A stretch of 64,000 nucleotides of DNA, from the NCBI GenBank assembly GCA_022578605.1, contig MU394081.1:248850-312849 (forward strand), read 5' to 3'. The DNA comes from Camillea tinctor. Taxonomy: Eukaryota > Ascomycota > Sordariomycetes > Xylariales > Xylariaceae. Shown piece after piece: positions 25,275 through 37,639 of the stretch. A program made the position numbers and the translations under genes. The notes under the pieces are model-generated. The model saw only the letters and a list, made by a program, of their open reading frames with translations, searched no databases and had not been told where the DNA came from. Position 1 is the stretch's first letter; every line of letters starts with the position of its first letter.

Positions 25275-27088
25275 CTAGCCAACGGCCAGAACGACAGCGA
25301 CAGCAATGCTAATCACCATGATGGTGCAGCCGCCAACAGTACCGCCATCAGAGCTGCCCCAGCTCCAGCTGGGGGGCTTGGAAGTGTCACCCTCGGAAGA
25401 CATGATCGGGACAGGCGCGGTTGCGGTGTCGGACGAGGGAGGAATCGTCGTGGTCGAACTGACGGTTACGACGGGCAGATACGTCGTAGAGGTGGAAGTG
25501 CTGTTGATGCTCGAACTGATACTGATTGGTTGGGGTGCAGACGCAGATCCCAAGACTGTAGACGTTGCAGTGGTTGAGTTGGGCCAGATAAATCTGGTGA
25601 TGGTAGTGTTGCTCAACGTAGAAGTCAAATAAATTGGGGTGTGGGTTGCAGTGAGCTGGGAAGAAGTGGTGGTAATGGTTGGGGTTGCAGGAGAAGAAGA
25701 AGAAGTTGGGGAAAAGCTTCTTGGGCTGGGGGAGGGACTGGTATAAATAGTACCGGTGCTGACAAAGGTGCCAAAAAAGCTAGGCCCGCCTGTGCTTTCT
25801 CCTCCATTGTTACTTCCCGTTGTTGATACTGAAGTCGACGAGGATGATGTCGTGGATGATGTCAGTGATGATGTCGTACCACTCCAGGTTGTCGAGGGAT
25901 CCAGGCCAATGGAAATGCCAACAGCTGTAGGATCGGCGTCCATGCAGACAGTGACAGCAATGGTAGTCAGAGAGCAGACCGAAGTGAGCGTCTTAGTCAT
26001 GTCACTGGCAGAAACACCCGTCGAAGTAGAACAACTGGTGTCAGTGCTGTACGTCTCTGTGATGGTCGAGTGCAAGGTAACCATCGGCGTGATAGTCTCA
26101 GTGGTCGTACTGCTATATTCATCACTCCCGTCATCAGTGCTGGAACTGGGGACTGTCATAGGCGACGACGAAACGGTGACCGTAATGGTAGTGGTCGATA
26201 ACATGTGCGTAGTCGACGACGGGGCAGTGACCATAGACATAATAGGGGTAGACGCAGTAGAGACAGCCACAGAGCCAGCGCCAGTGCCAGTGCCAGTGCC
26301 AATGTCAGTGCAGTTCCTAATAACAGAATAGATTTATTAATTTAGATGTCTCTGAGTATTGCGTAGCACACTTCTACATGTTAGGTTGAGCAGGGACTTA
26401 CGTGGTGTTCCAGGCCGTCAGGAATCGAGGGGTCTCAGGCATGGCTCGGGCAAAGATATCTTGCTGAGTATGACCAGTATAGGTGTCAACACCGTAGGCT
26501 CTGAGATCGATGTCACCGATCTTTACCTCAGGCGTAAGCCACTGGAGAGACTCCAGGCGGTCGATGATTGCTGTAAAATAGTGAGTTTTCACAGTTACAG
26601 AAAGAAATAAATGAGTGAACAATAATGTTAATATCGGTTCTGCTCTTGTGCAAAGCGTACATTGTATAACAAAAGAACAAGGGGAGAGAGAATGACTTAC
26701 CGTGCAGTCGCATTGTGCTGTGGATAGCATAGGAGCTGATGACGATTCCGAAAAGAAAAGGGAGCAGAAGACAGTTGAAAAGCGAGAAAATGCCGAAAAC
26801 CCGAAGTTCTTCAACAGAGCGTCAGTGATAAGAGTTCCTATAGACACAAAGTCAAAGGGAAAGGAAAGGGGAAGGGGGAAGGGGGGTAGGTATTGAATGT
26901 AATTGCTTACTCCATTGCGCATTCTTCTTTGCATTCACGGCATTGGGGACACGATGGATTTTACGAAAGATCTTCAGCTTCTTCAGTTCCTTCGGCTTAT
27001 ACGGAGCGTTGCTCGCGGAGCCGGGGACCTGAGGCTGCTTAACAGCCTTCATGAGGCTGGCCTCACGGTCCTGGACGATGTCCTGCAT
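25275..27088 (-). CDS. Unrecognised membrane-anchored protein with large Ser/Thr-rich extracellular region
   Basis: Proposed minus-strand exons: 27088-26911, 26808-26701, 26570-26402 and 26316-25275; all joins keep frame, giving 498 aa. Residues 1-60 are hydrophilic and basic (KPKELKKLKIFRKIHR). Residues about 63-85 form one transmembrane helix (FGIFSLFNCLLLPFLFGIVI). A short folded segment follows (DRLESLQWLTPEVKIGDIDLRAYGVDTYTG, then PETPRFLTAWNTTNC). From about 155 on, the chain is almost entirely Ser/Thr with sparse Cys, likely heavily O-glycosylated. The last 15 residues are hydrophobic and uncharged, after SSDGG, as in a GPI signal. The positive-inside N-terminus suggests a type II signal anchor, which sits oddly with a GPI signal. 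I do not recognise a family. Exon 2's acceptor is the least certain; the alternative acceptor at 26836 gives a frame that fails to reach exon 3. Confidence 0.65.
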
Positions 27089-29479
27089 CGTGCAGCTGTG
27101 TTATGGCGTTGGAGTGTTGATTGGCTTCAAGTAAGGTTAGTGTCAATTATGAACAACGAGAGAGAGTTTAGTATGTGTAGGTAGAGCAGTGCGCGTGAGA
27201 TGGAATGAACCGGGAGAGAAAATGGGTGGTGTAGAATGTGGAAGTGGTTTTGCTAGGAGTGATAGGCTGTAGGGGGAAAAAGGGAGATGAAGAGGAAATG
27301 GTATGGAGGGCATAAAGTGAAGAAGTGAACAAAATAACAAACCGGAATGGTAAATGATGGAACGGTGTAGGTATAGTGAAGGAGAAAAAGAGCGCGATAA
27401 CAAGAATGGCAGGGTGGGAAAGATATAGGGTTATTGGTTAGGAGGATGGCTGGCTAGGTAGGAAGATGAGATAAACTCACTACCAAGAAGAAGGGAAAAG
27501 GCTGACCTAGAATGCGTCAAGAGTAAGAAAAGGACAAAAACTTGACGTCACAATAAATCGAGGTACGTGATGGTGAGATGTTTAGGTGGTAAGAAGAGAG
27601 GAAGAAAAGAGTAAACAGAGAGGGCGTGGGAGAGGACGTGGGGGAGAGATGGAGAGAAGAGGAAGATGGGAAAGAAGGTACGAAGATACGAAGAGAATTC
27701 TCTAAAACGAAAGAATTTTTTCTTCCACAAAAGAATACGCAAAGTAGGATGTGGAGTGGTTGTTGTCAAGGTGACGGCGAGAGGGAAAATAGTGCGTAGA
27801 AATATACTTACTCTTGGATGTAGGTACAAGTTGCAGAAGATGCGCGAGAAAGGAAGAGAAAGGGAAAGAGGTGAATGCAAGTGGCCTAAAATAAAGTGAA
27901 TTATGAAAGATAAGAACCCTTCTCACTTGAACTTAGTCCAATAGGGAGTAAGAAAATTGAGATACCAGTTTTTTAGTTTGTGACTTTTCAGAAGGTACTT
28001 GTGAACAGAAAATGCCAATGCCCAGTTGATGATACCCTTTTTGTCTTGTTTGCTACTATGAAAAATTAAGCTAGTACTGGTCAGTTTCCCGAAGGTACCT
28101 TTTTTACAGGTTGAGATAGAGTATGCTTTGGATCTGGTGAAATATCAACTTGGCTCTTGTGGCGCCATCTCCCCCCCCTTTTTGATATCAGCAAAGCTGC
28201 ATGATCCTAAAATGACAAGATATTGAAACAAGCAATACTGTGAAAACAAGTACAACTGCGCAGGAAACATCGAAATCTCACATAGTGGCTACCTGTAATA
28301 TAATGAGCGTATAGAAAGCGTGCACAATATGTAGGTAGGTATATATGTATGCTAGCAATAGCTAGGTCTATGGTACTAATTATATAGATGTACGTAAATT
28401 GCGTATTGACATAGGCTACAGTTAAAGAGCTAAATGCCACGGTGTGCTATATATATAAATTCTATTGCCTTCTTAGAATACATAATAGATAGTATACAAT
28501 AATGAGATTTTTCTGTCTACTGGTTATTACCTATTTCTTTTTGATATATGTGGGTGGATCAATCCTGTAAACCAAGTATATTCAAGGCAATGTGTGATAT
28601 GGCATCAAGTAGATATATATATATATGCATAGGAAGTTTATTAGTGCTGCAATGACCAAAATCAAGCAGAAATACATTATTAAATTCCCATTTATTTAAT
28701 GATCAAGTGTGATGTGGGTAAGTGTATGATAATATGGGAGGTTATCTTGGTACGTTTTTGGTACGTACCTGCTCACTTATTGGCGTTGATGTCGTTGGGA
28801 TTAGAAAACCGCCAAGGTTCTAGCCAACGCCACAATGCAGAATTGGAAAGGTACCTGAGTGCTACAAGTATACTCGTGGTTCTCTGGCAGGTGCTGTCTA
28901 GTACTAATCCCCGGCCTCTGCATTGCAGTGGCCCAAGCTCCTCAAGTCGCGATCCTAGCGTGAATTTATCAACACACCTCGGGTGAAGCGCGTAAGCAGA
29001 TCCCAGCAGTAAGCTAAGTACCTAGGTAGAGCCCAGGCGAGAAAGCCACAGTGCGCGCCACGAGAAGTTCTAATGATTGATTTGGGGGGATCTTGATTGA
29101 TTTCTATGTCGCGTAGCACACGCCTAAACGACACCATCCACCCTTCCACTCTTATCATCACGACCTTTTTTTTTCTCTTTTTCTTTTTTATTCCTTTTGC
29201 CGTATTTATTGCCAACCATCACGAGACTTCTTTACTCGCCCAACCTGCTGCATTTTGACCATCCCCTCTCCCCTTTTCCACCCCTAAGGCCCGTTTTGAC
29301 CGCATCGGCAGCGCCTGCAGCAATCATATTTTCCACTTTCTCGCCCCGCCCCTAAAGAAAAAAGCGAGACACGTCGAGACGAGACGAGGTCGCATGCACC
29401 TTACCCCATACATCTTACCGCAACACACCCGAAATATCATTTAGAAACCCATTACATTCGTATCTGCTACAGGTGAACA
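27089..29479. other. Divergent intergenic region with pyrimidine-rich leader and AT-rich patch
   Basis: 27089-27900 is purine-rich on plus and therefore pyrimidine-rich on the sense strand of the gene to its left; it is probably that gene's long leader and promoter. 28190-28740 is strongly AT-rich, with TATATATATA at 28614-28624, and may be decayed repeat DNA. 29150-29480 is the pyrimidine-rich PDS5 promoter and leader. No gene is supported. Confidence 0.55.
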
Positions 29480-32400
29480 ATGGCGCGACATAGGGACGAA
29501 GTCCCGGAGGAGGATGATCAGGAGATGGAGGAAGAGCTTGTTGCTCTCCAATTCGACGAGCCACTGTCGTGGCGTGCCGGAAAGCCAATTGCCACGGGCG
29601 AGCTTCTGCGACGTCTCGAGAAGCTATCGAAGGAACTAGTTGATATGGACCAGGAGACAATCGATAAACAGTCCCTCAATGGAGTCGCGAAGGATCTCGC
29701 ATCCCACAACCTATTGGGTCATAAGGAGGGGGGAGTCAAGGCATTTGTCGCATCCTGCCTTGTCGACATCTTGAAGCTGTGTGCCCCTGAGGCACCCTTT
29801 ACTCCCAAGCAACTGAAGGTATGATAGCTGTGACCCCTATACGCATGAAGATGACCCTTTCTAATTGCCGCGCGTTCCATAGGAAATCTTCACTCTTTTT
29901 ATCAAAACCATCCTCCCAGCCCTCTGGGACCCGACAAATGCATACAATACCCAGCATAAATACGTTCTTACCTCTCTCGCCGAAGTGAAAAGTATTCTCT
30001 TGATAAACGAAGTCACCAACTCAGAAGACCTCCTGCTTCACCTATTTTCCTCGTTCTTCGATGGAATCTCCGGCTCGTCCAAGTCGGCCTCTGGGGAACA
30101 GGTGGCCAAGGATGTCGAGTTTCATATGACGGATATCCTGGTGACATTGGTTGACGAGAGCCCCTCTCTACCGCCGACCGTACTGGATGTTATAATGGCG
30201 CAGTTCCTGCGAGCCGCACCTCCCGGGGGGCACAGGGAGAAATCAGATGTAAATGGAAGCCAGACTACCCTCCTACCGAAAGAAGAGCCCGAGGCATATG
30301 TCATGGCAAAGACGGTGTGCAACTCTTGTCCCGAGAAGATGGCCCGTTATGTGGGCCAATACTTTAGCGATGTGATCCTCGATGTTTCCGGAAAGGGAGG
30401 CCATGCCAACGGGCACAAGGACGACGATGACGATGACGATACGCCCGCCGGACCATCCGAATCTGACTTTAAAGAGCTGAGGAAGGCGCATTTGCTGCTG
30501 CGGGAGCTCTGGCGCGCATCCCCCTCTGTTCTCCCAAATGTGATTCCCCAAGTTGATGCTGAATTGTCTGCCGACAACCTATCTTTACGTCTGCTAGCTA
30601 CTGAGACCTTAGGAGACATGATATCTGGCATTGGCGCCGCGGGACCTCCCCCTCCCCCTGTACTTGACCCTGCTGCATACCCGCCCCTTAAGTTGAACGA
30701 TGAAGTCCCAGATCATCCTTCAGCAAGCATATTGACTACCCCTATTTCGCCCCTTTCCTTTGCCCAGACGCACTCCCAAGCATTCCATAACTTCGTTAGC
30801 CGAAGAAATGATAAATCACCACTAATCCGAGCCGCATGGACCACTGCCGTAGGCCATATCGTTTCAACATCTGCCGGCAATATTGGTCTCAGTCGTGAGG
30901 ATGAATCAACGTTTGTCAATGGGCTACGAGATAAACTCAACGACAGCGATGAGAAAGTTAGATTAGCTGCTGTAAAAGCTATCGAGACGTTTAGTTTTCG
31001 CGATGTTGTCACAAAACTGGCCGGGGCAGGGGGTGTCACTAAGGAAGGCTCGGTTCTGTTCACGTTGGCAGATCGATGCCGAGATAAGAGATCGTCTGTT
31101 CGCGTGGAGGCTATGGCCCTGCTCGGAAAGCTTTGGGCTGTTGCTAGTGGAGAGATTGCATCTGGCCAAGAGGCTGTGGTTTCTGCGCTATCAGGCATCC
31201 CGTCGCGAATATTTAATACGTTTTATGCTAACGATCTGGAGTTGAACGTGCTTCTAGAAAGAGTGGTCTTTGAGTGTCTCATACCGTTGTCATTCCCACT
31301 ACCCCCCAAGCCCAAGGGGTCGAAGTCGAACGGAAACTCCCAGGCTCAATCAACCGGGGACTCGAACTACGACCCGGATAGGATCCGTGCTGAGCGTGTT
31401 CTGCTCCTGGTGAAAGATTTGGATAGTAATGCCAGGAAAGCCTTCAATGCGTTGCAAGCACGGCAGCCCCAGTTCTCACGTGTGTTGGAAAATCTAGTGC
31501 TCCAATGCAATGCCTTCAACGGTGGAAACCCAGAAGGGAATGCCGATAAGATCAAGCAGAACCTCAAGACAACAATCCGATACCTGTGCCAATTCCTCCC
31601 GGATGCAGTTAAGGTAGAAGCTGATCTACATAACTTTGCGACTTGGCATGACCGTCGATGTTACCAGCTCATCAAGTTTGTCGTATCTCCAGAAAGTGAT
31701 TTCAAGACGATGCATAGAGCTGTTAAGGAATTTGTCAAGAGGGTCCAAGGTTCTACGAAGCCACATATGCTCGATACGCTATTGCCTCTTTTATACCGTT
31801 CGGCCTACATAATGTTCAACAAAAGTCACCTATCCACGTTTATCGACTGCTCCAAAAGCGACAAGGACGGCCTCGGAGCTGCAGCACAGGAGATCACGAC
31901 TGAGATCTCTCAGCATAATCCTGACCTTTTCAAGACACATGTTGGTCAACTTTGCAAGGACTTGGTGGATGGTGCGCCAGGCCCTGACAAAGTTAACGAT
32001 GCCGTGATGGTTGAAACTCTCAAGGCTTGTTCCTCATATTCCAGGAAATACCCTACTGAACTTCCCGAAGACCGGAAGTTCATACAAGCATTGATGAACT
32101 ATGCTCTCTATGGACAGCCAGCCAAGGCTGCTAAATATGCGGTCAATGTAATGATGGCTAGAAAGGATGAAAAGAGCATGGTATCGGCTACCGATCTCCT
32201 GCAAAAAATAACGAAGAAATGGGGTTATGATTCGCCTCACTTCCTCAGCAAGATTGCCGCAGTTAGTCAACTAGAATTGTTAGCGTCGAAGGTGACGGCC
32301 GATGCAAATGAGGAGATTGTCGACATGGCCTTGAAAAATGTTTTACTGGAGGTCCGAACCGATGCAAAAGAGTCTGATCCCGAGTGGGTGGCCGACTCCG

Positions 32401-34275
32401 ATACTGACGAGGAATGCCAAGTCAAATGCTGGGCTCTCAAGTTGTTGGTTAACCGCCTTCGGGGTGTCCAAGATGTTGCAGAGGCAAAGGAACTTGCGGT
32501 GCCAGTATTCAAGCTGCTCCGCACTCTCCTGAAGCACCAAGGTGAACTGTGCAAGACTAAGGACACACCGACATATCATAAGACGCGGCTGCGATTGCTT
32601 GCCGGGCAGCTCTTTTTGAAGTTGTGTACATCCAAGCACTTTGAGGAGCTCTTTTCACATGTGGATTTCAACCAACTAGCAATTTTATCCCAGGATTCGT
32701 GCCAGATGGTCCGCCAACGATTTATCGAAAAACTTCAGAAGTACCTCGTACAGAATAAGCTACGACCTAGATTCTACGCCATCATTTTCTTAACGGCGTT
32801 CGAGCCGAACGCTGACTTCAAGCATCATATCGAGACATGGATACGGTCTCGTGCCAGGTTCTTCCGCGAGGCTAAACAAAACGTAATGGAGGCTACAATG
32901 GGCAGACTGATTTCCTTGCTGGCACATCATCCGGATTACAGCCCCGAAGCGAACGAGCTGATAGATCATGCTCGATATCTCTTTTACTATATAAGTAATG
33001 TCGCTACTGAGGCTAATTTTGGCATGATTTTCAAATATGCCGAACGCGTGAAGCAGACCTGTGATGGCATTTCACCGTCGAAAAGCGAGAACCTATACGT
33101 GATCAGCGACCTGGCGCAAAGCATCTTGAGGAAATGGCAAGAACGCAAGAATTGGAGTTTTCAGGCCTATTCGGGCAAAATTGGGTTGCCTATGGGTTTG
33201 TATACGGCGCTTCCTAGTCATACGGCTGCACAAGAAATTGCGGAGAAGCAATATCTCCCCGAAGGTATAGATGAACTTCTTGATGACTTACTAAGGTCGG
33301 CAGATAAGAAGAAGGTACGAAGACAAGCCCCCTAGCTTTCCCAATTGCCTACTTTTAGTTGACATGATATATGTACAGAAACGCAAGAGCATGGTAGATG
33401 ATCGATCAGAAGGACAGCCCGCCCATAAGAGAGCAAAGGCCGCTCTGTCAAGAAACTCACTCAAGACAAAGACGGCATCTAAAGCTGCTAAGGGCTCCAA
33501 GAGACCGGCAGTCAAGTCTGCAAAGAGCTCTGCTAAATCGAGGAAGGCTAGAGCATCGCCATCTTCCCCAGGACCGGAATCTGCCGACCGAAGGCGTAGT
33601 GGCCGGGTCACCAAGAACTCATCCTATATTGAGCGCGACTCTGATGACGACGACGAAGACATGCTAGATGGCGTCGCGAAGTGGGATTATTACGACGAAC
33701 AAGGGAAAGTCATTGATGAAGATGATGAGGAAGAGGAAGAGGAAGAGGAAGAAGAAGAGGGAGAAGAAGAGGAGGAGGAGGAAGAGGAGGAAGATGGAAA
33801 CTCTGCATTGTCTGAGGTCGATGAAGAAAACGACGCCATGGAAGAGGATGGCACAGATGGGAAGGGAAACAAAGGCAAAGGGAAAAAGTCAGCACGCCCT
33901 GAGAAAGAAGGGGATGACTCCGAGCTAAGCGAGATCGAAGTTGAGGAGGAGGCTGAAGCCCAGGAAGAGGAGGCAGAAGGGGAGGAAGAAAAAGAGGACG
34001 AGGAAGACGAAGACGAGGCCCCACAGCCGAAATCAAATGGCCGTAGAGGCCGCTCAGCCGCATCCTCAAAGACAAAGAGCCTCCCCTCTCGGCCGGCTGC
34101 TAAAGCTGCTACTGCCTCAACAGCAGTAAAGGCTAAATCACCCGCCGCTAGCAAGGCCAAGGCTAAAGCAGCAGCACCACCACCAAAGCCAAAAGCCCCA
34201 GCATCTACCCGACCCACGAGATCGACGAGGAGATCGGCAGCAGCGGCAGCGGACGACGGTGGGGACTCGGAATGA
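29480..34275 (+). CDS. PDS5: Sister chromatid cohesion protein PDS5 (BimD/Spo76)
   Basis: Exons 29480-29818, 29883-33314 and 33379-34275; both introns are in phase 0, giving 1555 aa, close to Aspergillus BimD and Sordaria Spo76. Pds5 binds cohesin through Scc1 and controls its loading, release and acetylation during S phase, mitosis and meiosis. Identifying blocks are the N-terminal HEAT region GVKAFVASCLVDILKLCAPEAPFTPKQLK, then EIFTLFIKTILPALWDPTNAYN, and HKYVLTSLAEVKSILL. HEAT repeats run to about residue 1250 (for example the VDFNQLAILSQDSCQMVRQRFI block). The last 300 residues are disordered: basic (KRKSMVDDRS..KAAKGSK), then an acidic Glu run near 1370-1400, then Ala/Lys/Pro-rich with RGRS and TRPTRSTRRS ends that may contact DNA. 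The reading frame at 29985 shows a stop at 33335, but that lies in the second intron. Confidence 0.95.
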
Positions 34276-35623
34276 AAGAAAAGGGGGGAAAGCAAAGGAT
34301 GGGAATAGAGTAGTTGGCCGGTGAGGGAGGAAAGGATTGGGATGGAAAGGGGAATTGGGAAAGATAATGATAAAATTTTCTCCTGTTATGAGGGTTTTCC
34401 GAATTGGTTTTTGTTTTTTTTCTTTTCCATGGAAAATTTTTTTATAACTTTATCTTTATCCCCCCCAGAGAGAGAACGAAAAGAAAAAGAAAAAGAAAAG
34501 GAAAAATACATAAAGTGAATTTGATATCGTCGTAAAAGAAACAAAAAAAAGAATTCATTTTTTCTCTCTTGTTCAATGGGATGGGATCAAAGGTTTATTA
34601 TATATATGTGTGTTTGTGTATGTTTTGAGTCAAATCTCTCCCCCCTTTTTTTTTCCGCCAGGTTTTCTTGTTTAGCTTTTTTTCATTTTTTTCAAGGGTC
34701 AAATGGTTTCTGAATGAGAATGAGTCGGGTTAATGAAAATGAAAATTCTTGGGGTGAAGAAGTAGTAGGGGGTGGTGGATGGGGGAGAGGAGGAGGAGGA
34801 TAGTATAGTATAGGATAGGATGGGAGAGTAGGAGTATGTAATAAGGACTGGGCTTATCCTAGGTATTAATTGTATGAATGAACACTGAAAAAAAAAACCC
34901 TGAAAACAATGTTCTAAGGTTTGATAGAGAAACGGAATGCATGCATGTGTCTTTGAGGGAGGGAGGGATAAAACTAGTCTTTATGTGTCAACTTACCTCC
35001 TTTGCTCTTTTCTCTCCCCTTTTTCTTTTATCGATTTGTACGATCTTCCGTCTTATATCAGGTGAAATTTACTTTGTCTAATCTATTATCTTGTTCATGT
35101 CAATAAATGATGGGCATATATGTAGGTATAATTTACTGCACCTTGCCTTATTTGCTTTTCTCGGTGTGAATACATAGAGAGTGAGAGAAGAGAGGAGGAT
35201 CGGATATATCAACACGATAAAAAGGGGTATGCTAAGATTGTTTTCAAAAAGAATCATGGATAATTGGTATTGATATGCGCATGCATTTTGCATGTCTATT
35301 TCGCTAAACAGGTAGGTTTCTTTCCTTTTGCCTTCGTCGCCTGCCTACTTCTCTTGTTTTCTTTCTTCGTTCTTCGTTGGCTCTCGTTCCTCAAAACCTT
35401 TCCTATTCCCCATTCCCCAGTTCCAGTCCCCGTATCCTTATCTCGTTTCCATTCAAATCCTAATACGCTAGGTAGGTAGACTGCATAAGTATTGTATGTT
35501 ATGTCTGTATGTGTTTGTGTGTTGTGTGTGTTGTGTGTGTTGTGTGTGTTGTGTGTGTTGTGTGTGTATTGTGTATCATCATATTACTGGAAAAAAGAAT
35601 TCCGTTTTTTTTCTTCCAAACAA
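34276..35623. other. Intergenic region between convergent PDS5 and CEG1
   Basis: The region holds the 3' flanks of two convergent genes. It is low in complexity: T-rich and A/G-rich tracts at 34380-34560, and a TATATATATG/TG run near 34600. A tandem TTGTGTGTG array lies at 35515-35572. No gene is visible. Confidence 0.55.
35515..35572. repeat. TTGTGTGTG tandem minisatellite
   Basis: Five or so copies of the 9-base unit TTGTGTGTG lie about 50 bases beyond the CEG1 stop codon, in its probable 3' UTR on the opposite strand. Units are near identical, so recent slippage is likely and length may vary between strains. Confidence 0.85.
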
Positions 35624-36910
35624 TCAGCGTTTGCGCGCTTGCTCCCTCGCTTTCCAATTGTCTCTTATCTCCTTCGCAGCATGCAGCAGGTCCTCCTCGG
35701 TAACGCTGTCGACAATGCTTTCGAGGACGCCATTTATGGTGGATATATGATTGCTGTCGGCCTTGTCGTCGCGGAAGCGATAGAAGCGCCACCGCTTCTG
35801 ACCGTCCATATAGGCCTCGACGATGCGCTCATCGAGCGGGTCGCCGAGACCCTTGAGCACATCCCACTCGGCATCCTCGAGGTGCATCTCCCCAAAGTGA
35901 CGGTACCCGCTCGGCCAGCCGCCGCCGTGGTTAACGAGCATTTCGGCTGTGGGCTTGGCATCGTAGTCGACAAAGGGCTCCACAATGCCCTCAGCGCGCT
36001 CACTTGCATCGGGCTCGACCGTGGGGAAATGCAGTTTCCACAAGACGTCGATTGTATTCTCCTCGGCACTCTTCCACTTCAGAGTGTGCGGGTCGGTGCC
36101 GGGCTTGTACTCGGTCCTGAGGCAGGTGAATATGAGCCCATCGTTGCCGTGCTTGAGGTTCTTGATAACGTCCTGGAACATCATCTCGATGCCGTAGGCG
36201 AACTGCATCGACTTCTGGTCAATGAAGAAGGGCTGGAAAGGCCTCTCTTCGGGGTAGTCCTCGAGCAGCTTCTTGTAGGGTTTGTAGAGCTGTTCGCGGA
36301 AGTAGCCCAAGCGCTTGTTCAGCTCTCGCGACATGAGTACGAGGCCGTCGATGGCCAGACAGTCGAACACTAGATATCGCGGCTCCTTGCGCCCATCGCT
36401 CATGGTATCTATAACAAGCTCGCCGTCGAGCACGGTGGCCTTGTGGAAATCTTGCTGGTTTTGCGGCAGGGGGAAATGCAGCGAGCTCGAGTCGATGAAC
36501 CAGTAATCGTTCTTGCGGTCTATCAGGTAGTGTGTTTCTTGTCCATTTTCGTCGGCAGCCAGGTAGAGTAGGTAGCGCATGCCATCCGACTTTTCGCAAA
36601 CGTAGTAGCTGTGGGCGAAGAGAACACAAGGGAGGCTGGGGTCAGCATCATGGAAGTATTGAGGAGGGGAGTAGGGGAATAAAGAGAAGTTGACGCGAAT
36701 GACTTGTAGCACTTACTCCTCACGTCGCAATACGTCTAGGTGCCTCCTCATGAAGCTCACCGGTTGGGCTCCCGGGAATGCGGGCGTGTTTCTACCCAGC
36801 AGCTGGGCTACCTCTTGTCGCAGGCCGCGCAGAGGCTCGGGGGGGACTTTGATGCCCGGCTTGTCGATTGATTGTATCTGTTGTGGAAGCGGAGGCGCGT
36901 TCGGATCCAT
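35624..36910 (-). CDS. CEG1: mRNA capping enzyme guanylyltransferase (alpha subunit)
   Basis: Exons 36910-36717 and 36608-35624; the 108-nt intron joins in phase 2 as RREDYYVCEKSDG, giving 392 aa. The enzyme transfers GMP from GTP to the 5'-diphosphate end of nascent RNA polymerase II transcripts in the nucleus, through a lysyl-GMP intermediate. Nucleotidyltransferase motifs are visible in order. Motif I is EKSDG (Lys about 71), III is VLDGELVID and IIIa is RYLVFDCLAIDG. Motif IV is NDGLIFT, V is TLKWKS and VI is RFYRFRDDK. The OB-fold lies between motifs V and VI (IDVLWKLHFPTVEP onward). MDPNAPPLP is the first ATG in the frame; the open frame upstream of it starts only with a TTG. A long pyrimidine tract on the sense strand precedes the gene. 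Confidence 0.96.
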
Positions 36911-37639
36911 TTCGAAAGGTCTTGGTAGTGATAGTTGATTTAATAATAGGTGGTTCCGGGCGATGGGCGCAAACAAAGCCAGGAGCGTAGGATAGGCGGG
37001 TTAGATATTAGAATTATAGGATAGATAAAGAGAGAGAGACTGGAGGGTATTTTTATTAGGTAGAAGAAGATGGTATTAGAAGGTTTTATTTGGCGAGCTT
37101 TTTATATTGCGCTGGAGCTGGAGCTGGCTAAGGAAAGCATGTCATGGCAGAATTACTTAGATTTTGTAAAGGTAAAACAATCGATAAGAAGGAAGGGAAA
37201 GAAAAAGAGGTCATTTCGAGGTTAAAAAAATAGATTAGGTAGGTAAAGGTAGAAGAATGGATGGGGAGGAGTGAAAAAAGAAAAAAGGAAAGAAAAAAAA
37301 AGAAAAAAGGAAAGAAAAAAAAAGAAAAAGAAAGGAAGAAGACAAGAATCAATGAATGAACTTCATTGAGTGTTGGCCATCGCAGCCATCTTCAAAGTAC
37401 CTAAGTTAATCGATTGCTCTTATCGATATCGAGAAATAAGCTAAGGACCCCTACAAGCTAGTATCCACTTTTTGTTCTGTTCTGTTCTGTTTTGTTTTGT
37501 GTCAATCCATAAACCTTAGATAAAACCTGCATATAAACCAATAAGCAATAACCCCTAGGTTCAAACTACCAGGTTACTATGTTTAACTATAGATAGGTAA
37601 GTATCTAGGTTAGGTTAGGTAGGTAAAGTAAATCAATAT
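36911..37639. other. Intergenic region: CEG1 promoter and 3' flank of SET-MYND gene
   Basis: 37185-37345 is an A/G tract, i.e. a long polypyrimidine stretch in the CEG1 sense strand, typical of fungal promoters. 37380-37639 is AT-rich with a TTCTG/TTTTG pentamer run near 37472-37500 and TAGGTTAGGTTAGGTAGG near 37606. No gene is seen. Confidence 0.55.

Noticed and set aside
33315..33335. Stop codon ending PDS5 at 33335 as a shorter protein
   Set aside because: A GTACGA donor at 33315 and an acceptor at 33378 join in phase 0 to the basic/acidic tail typical of PDS5.
33690..34295. 201-codon Ser-rich minus-strand frame opposite the PDS5 tail
   Set aside because: It is the reverse complement of the Glu/Lys/Ala codons of the PDS5 acidic tail; the poly-Ser is an artefact of GAA/GAG repeats.
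35515..35572. Direct repeats considered as a CRISPR-like array
   Set aside because: Units are 9 bases, head to tail without spacers, in a eukaryotic genome; it is a minisatellite.
35492..36373. 293-codon plus-strand frame opposite CEG1
   Set aside because: The minus strand encodes all guanylyltransferase motifs in this span; the plus frame starts in the TTGTGTGTG array.
37540..37575. GGTTCAAACTACC, resembling a tRNA B box
   Set aside because: The upstream sequence cannot form a cloverleaf and no A box is present.
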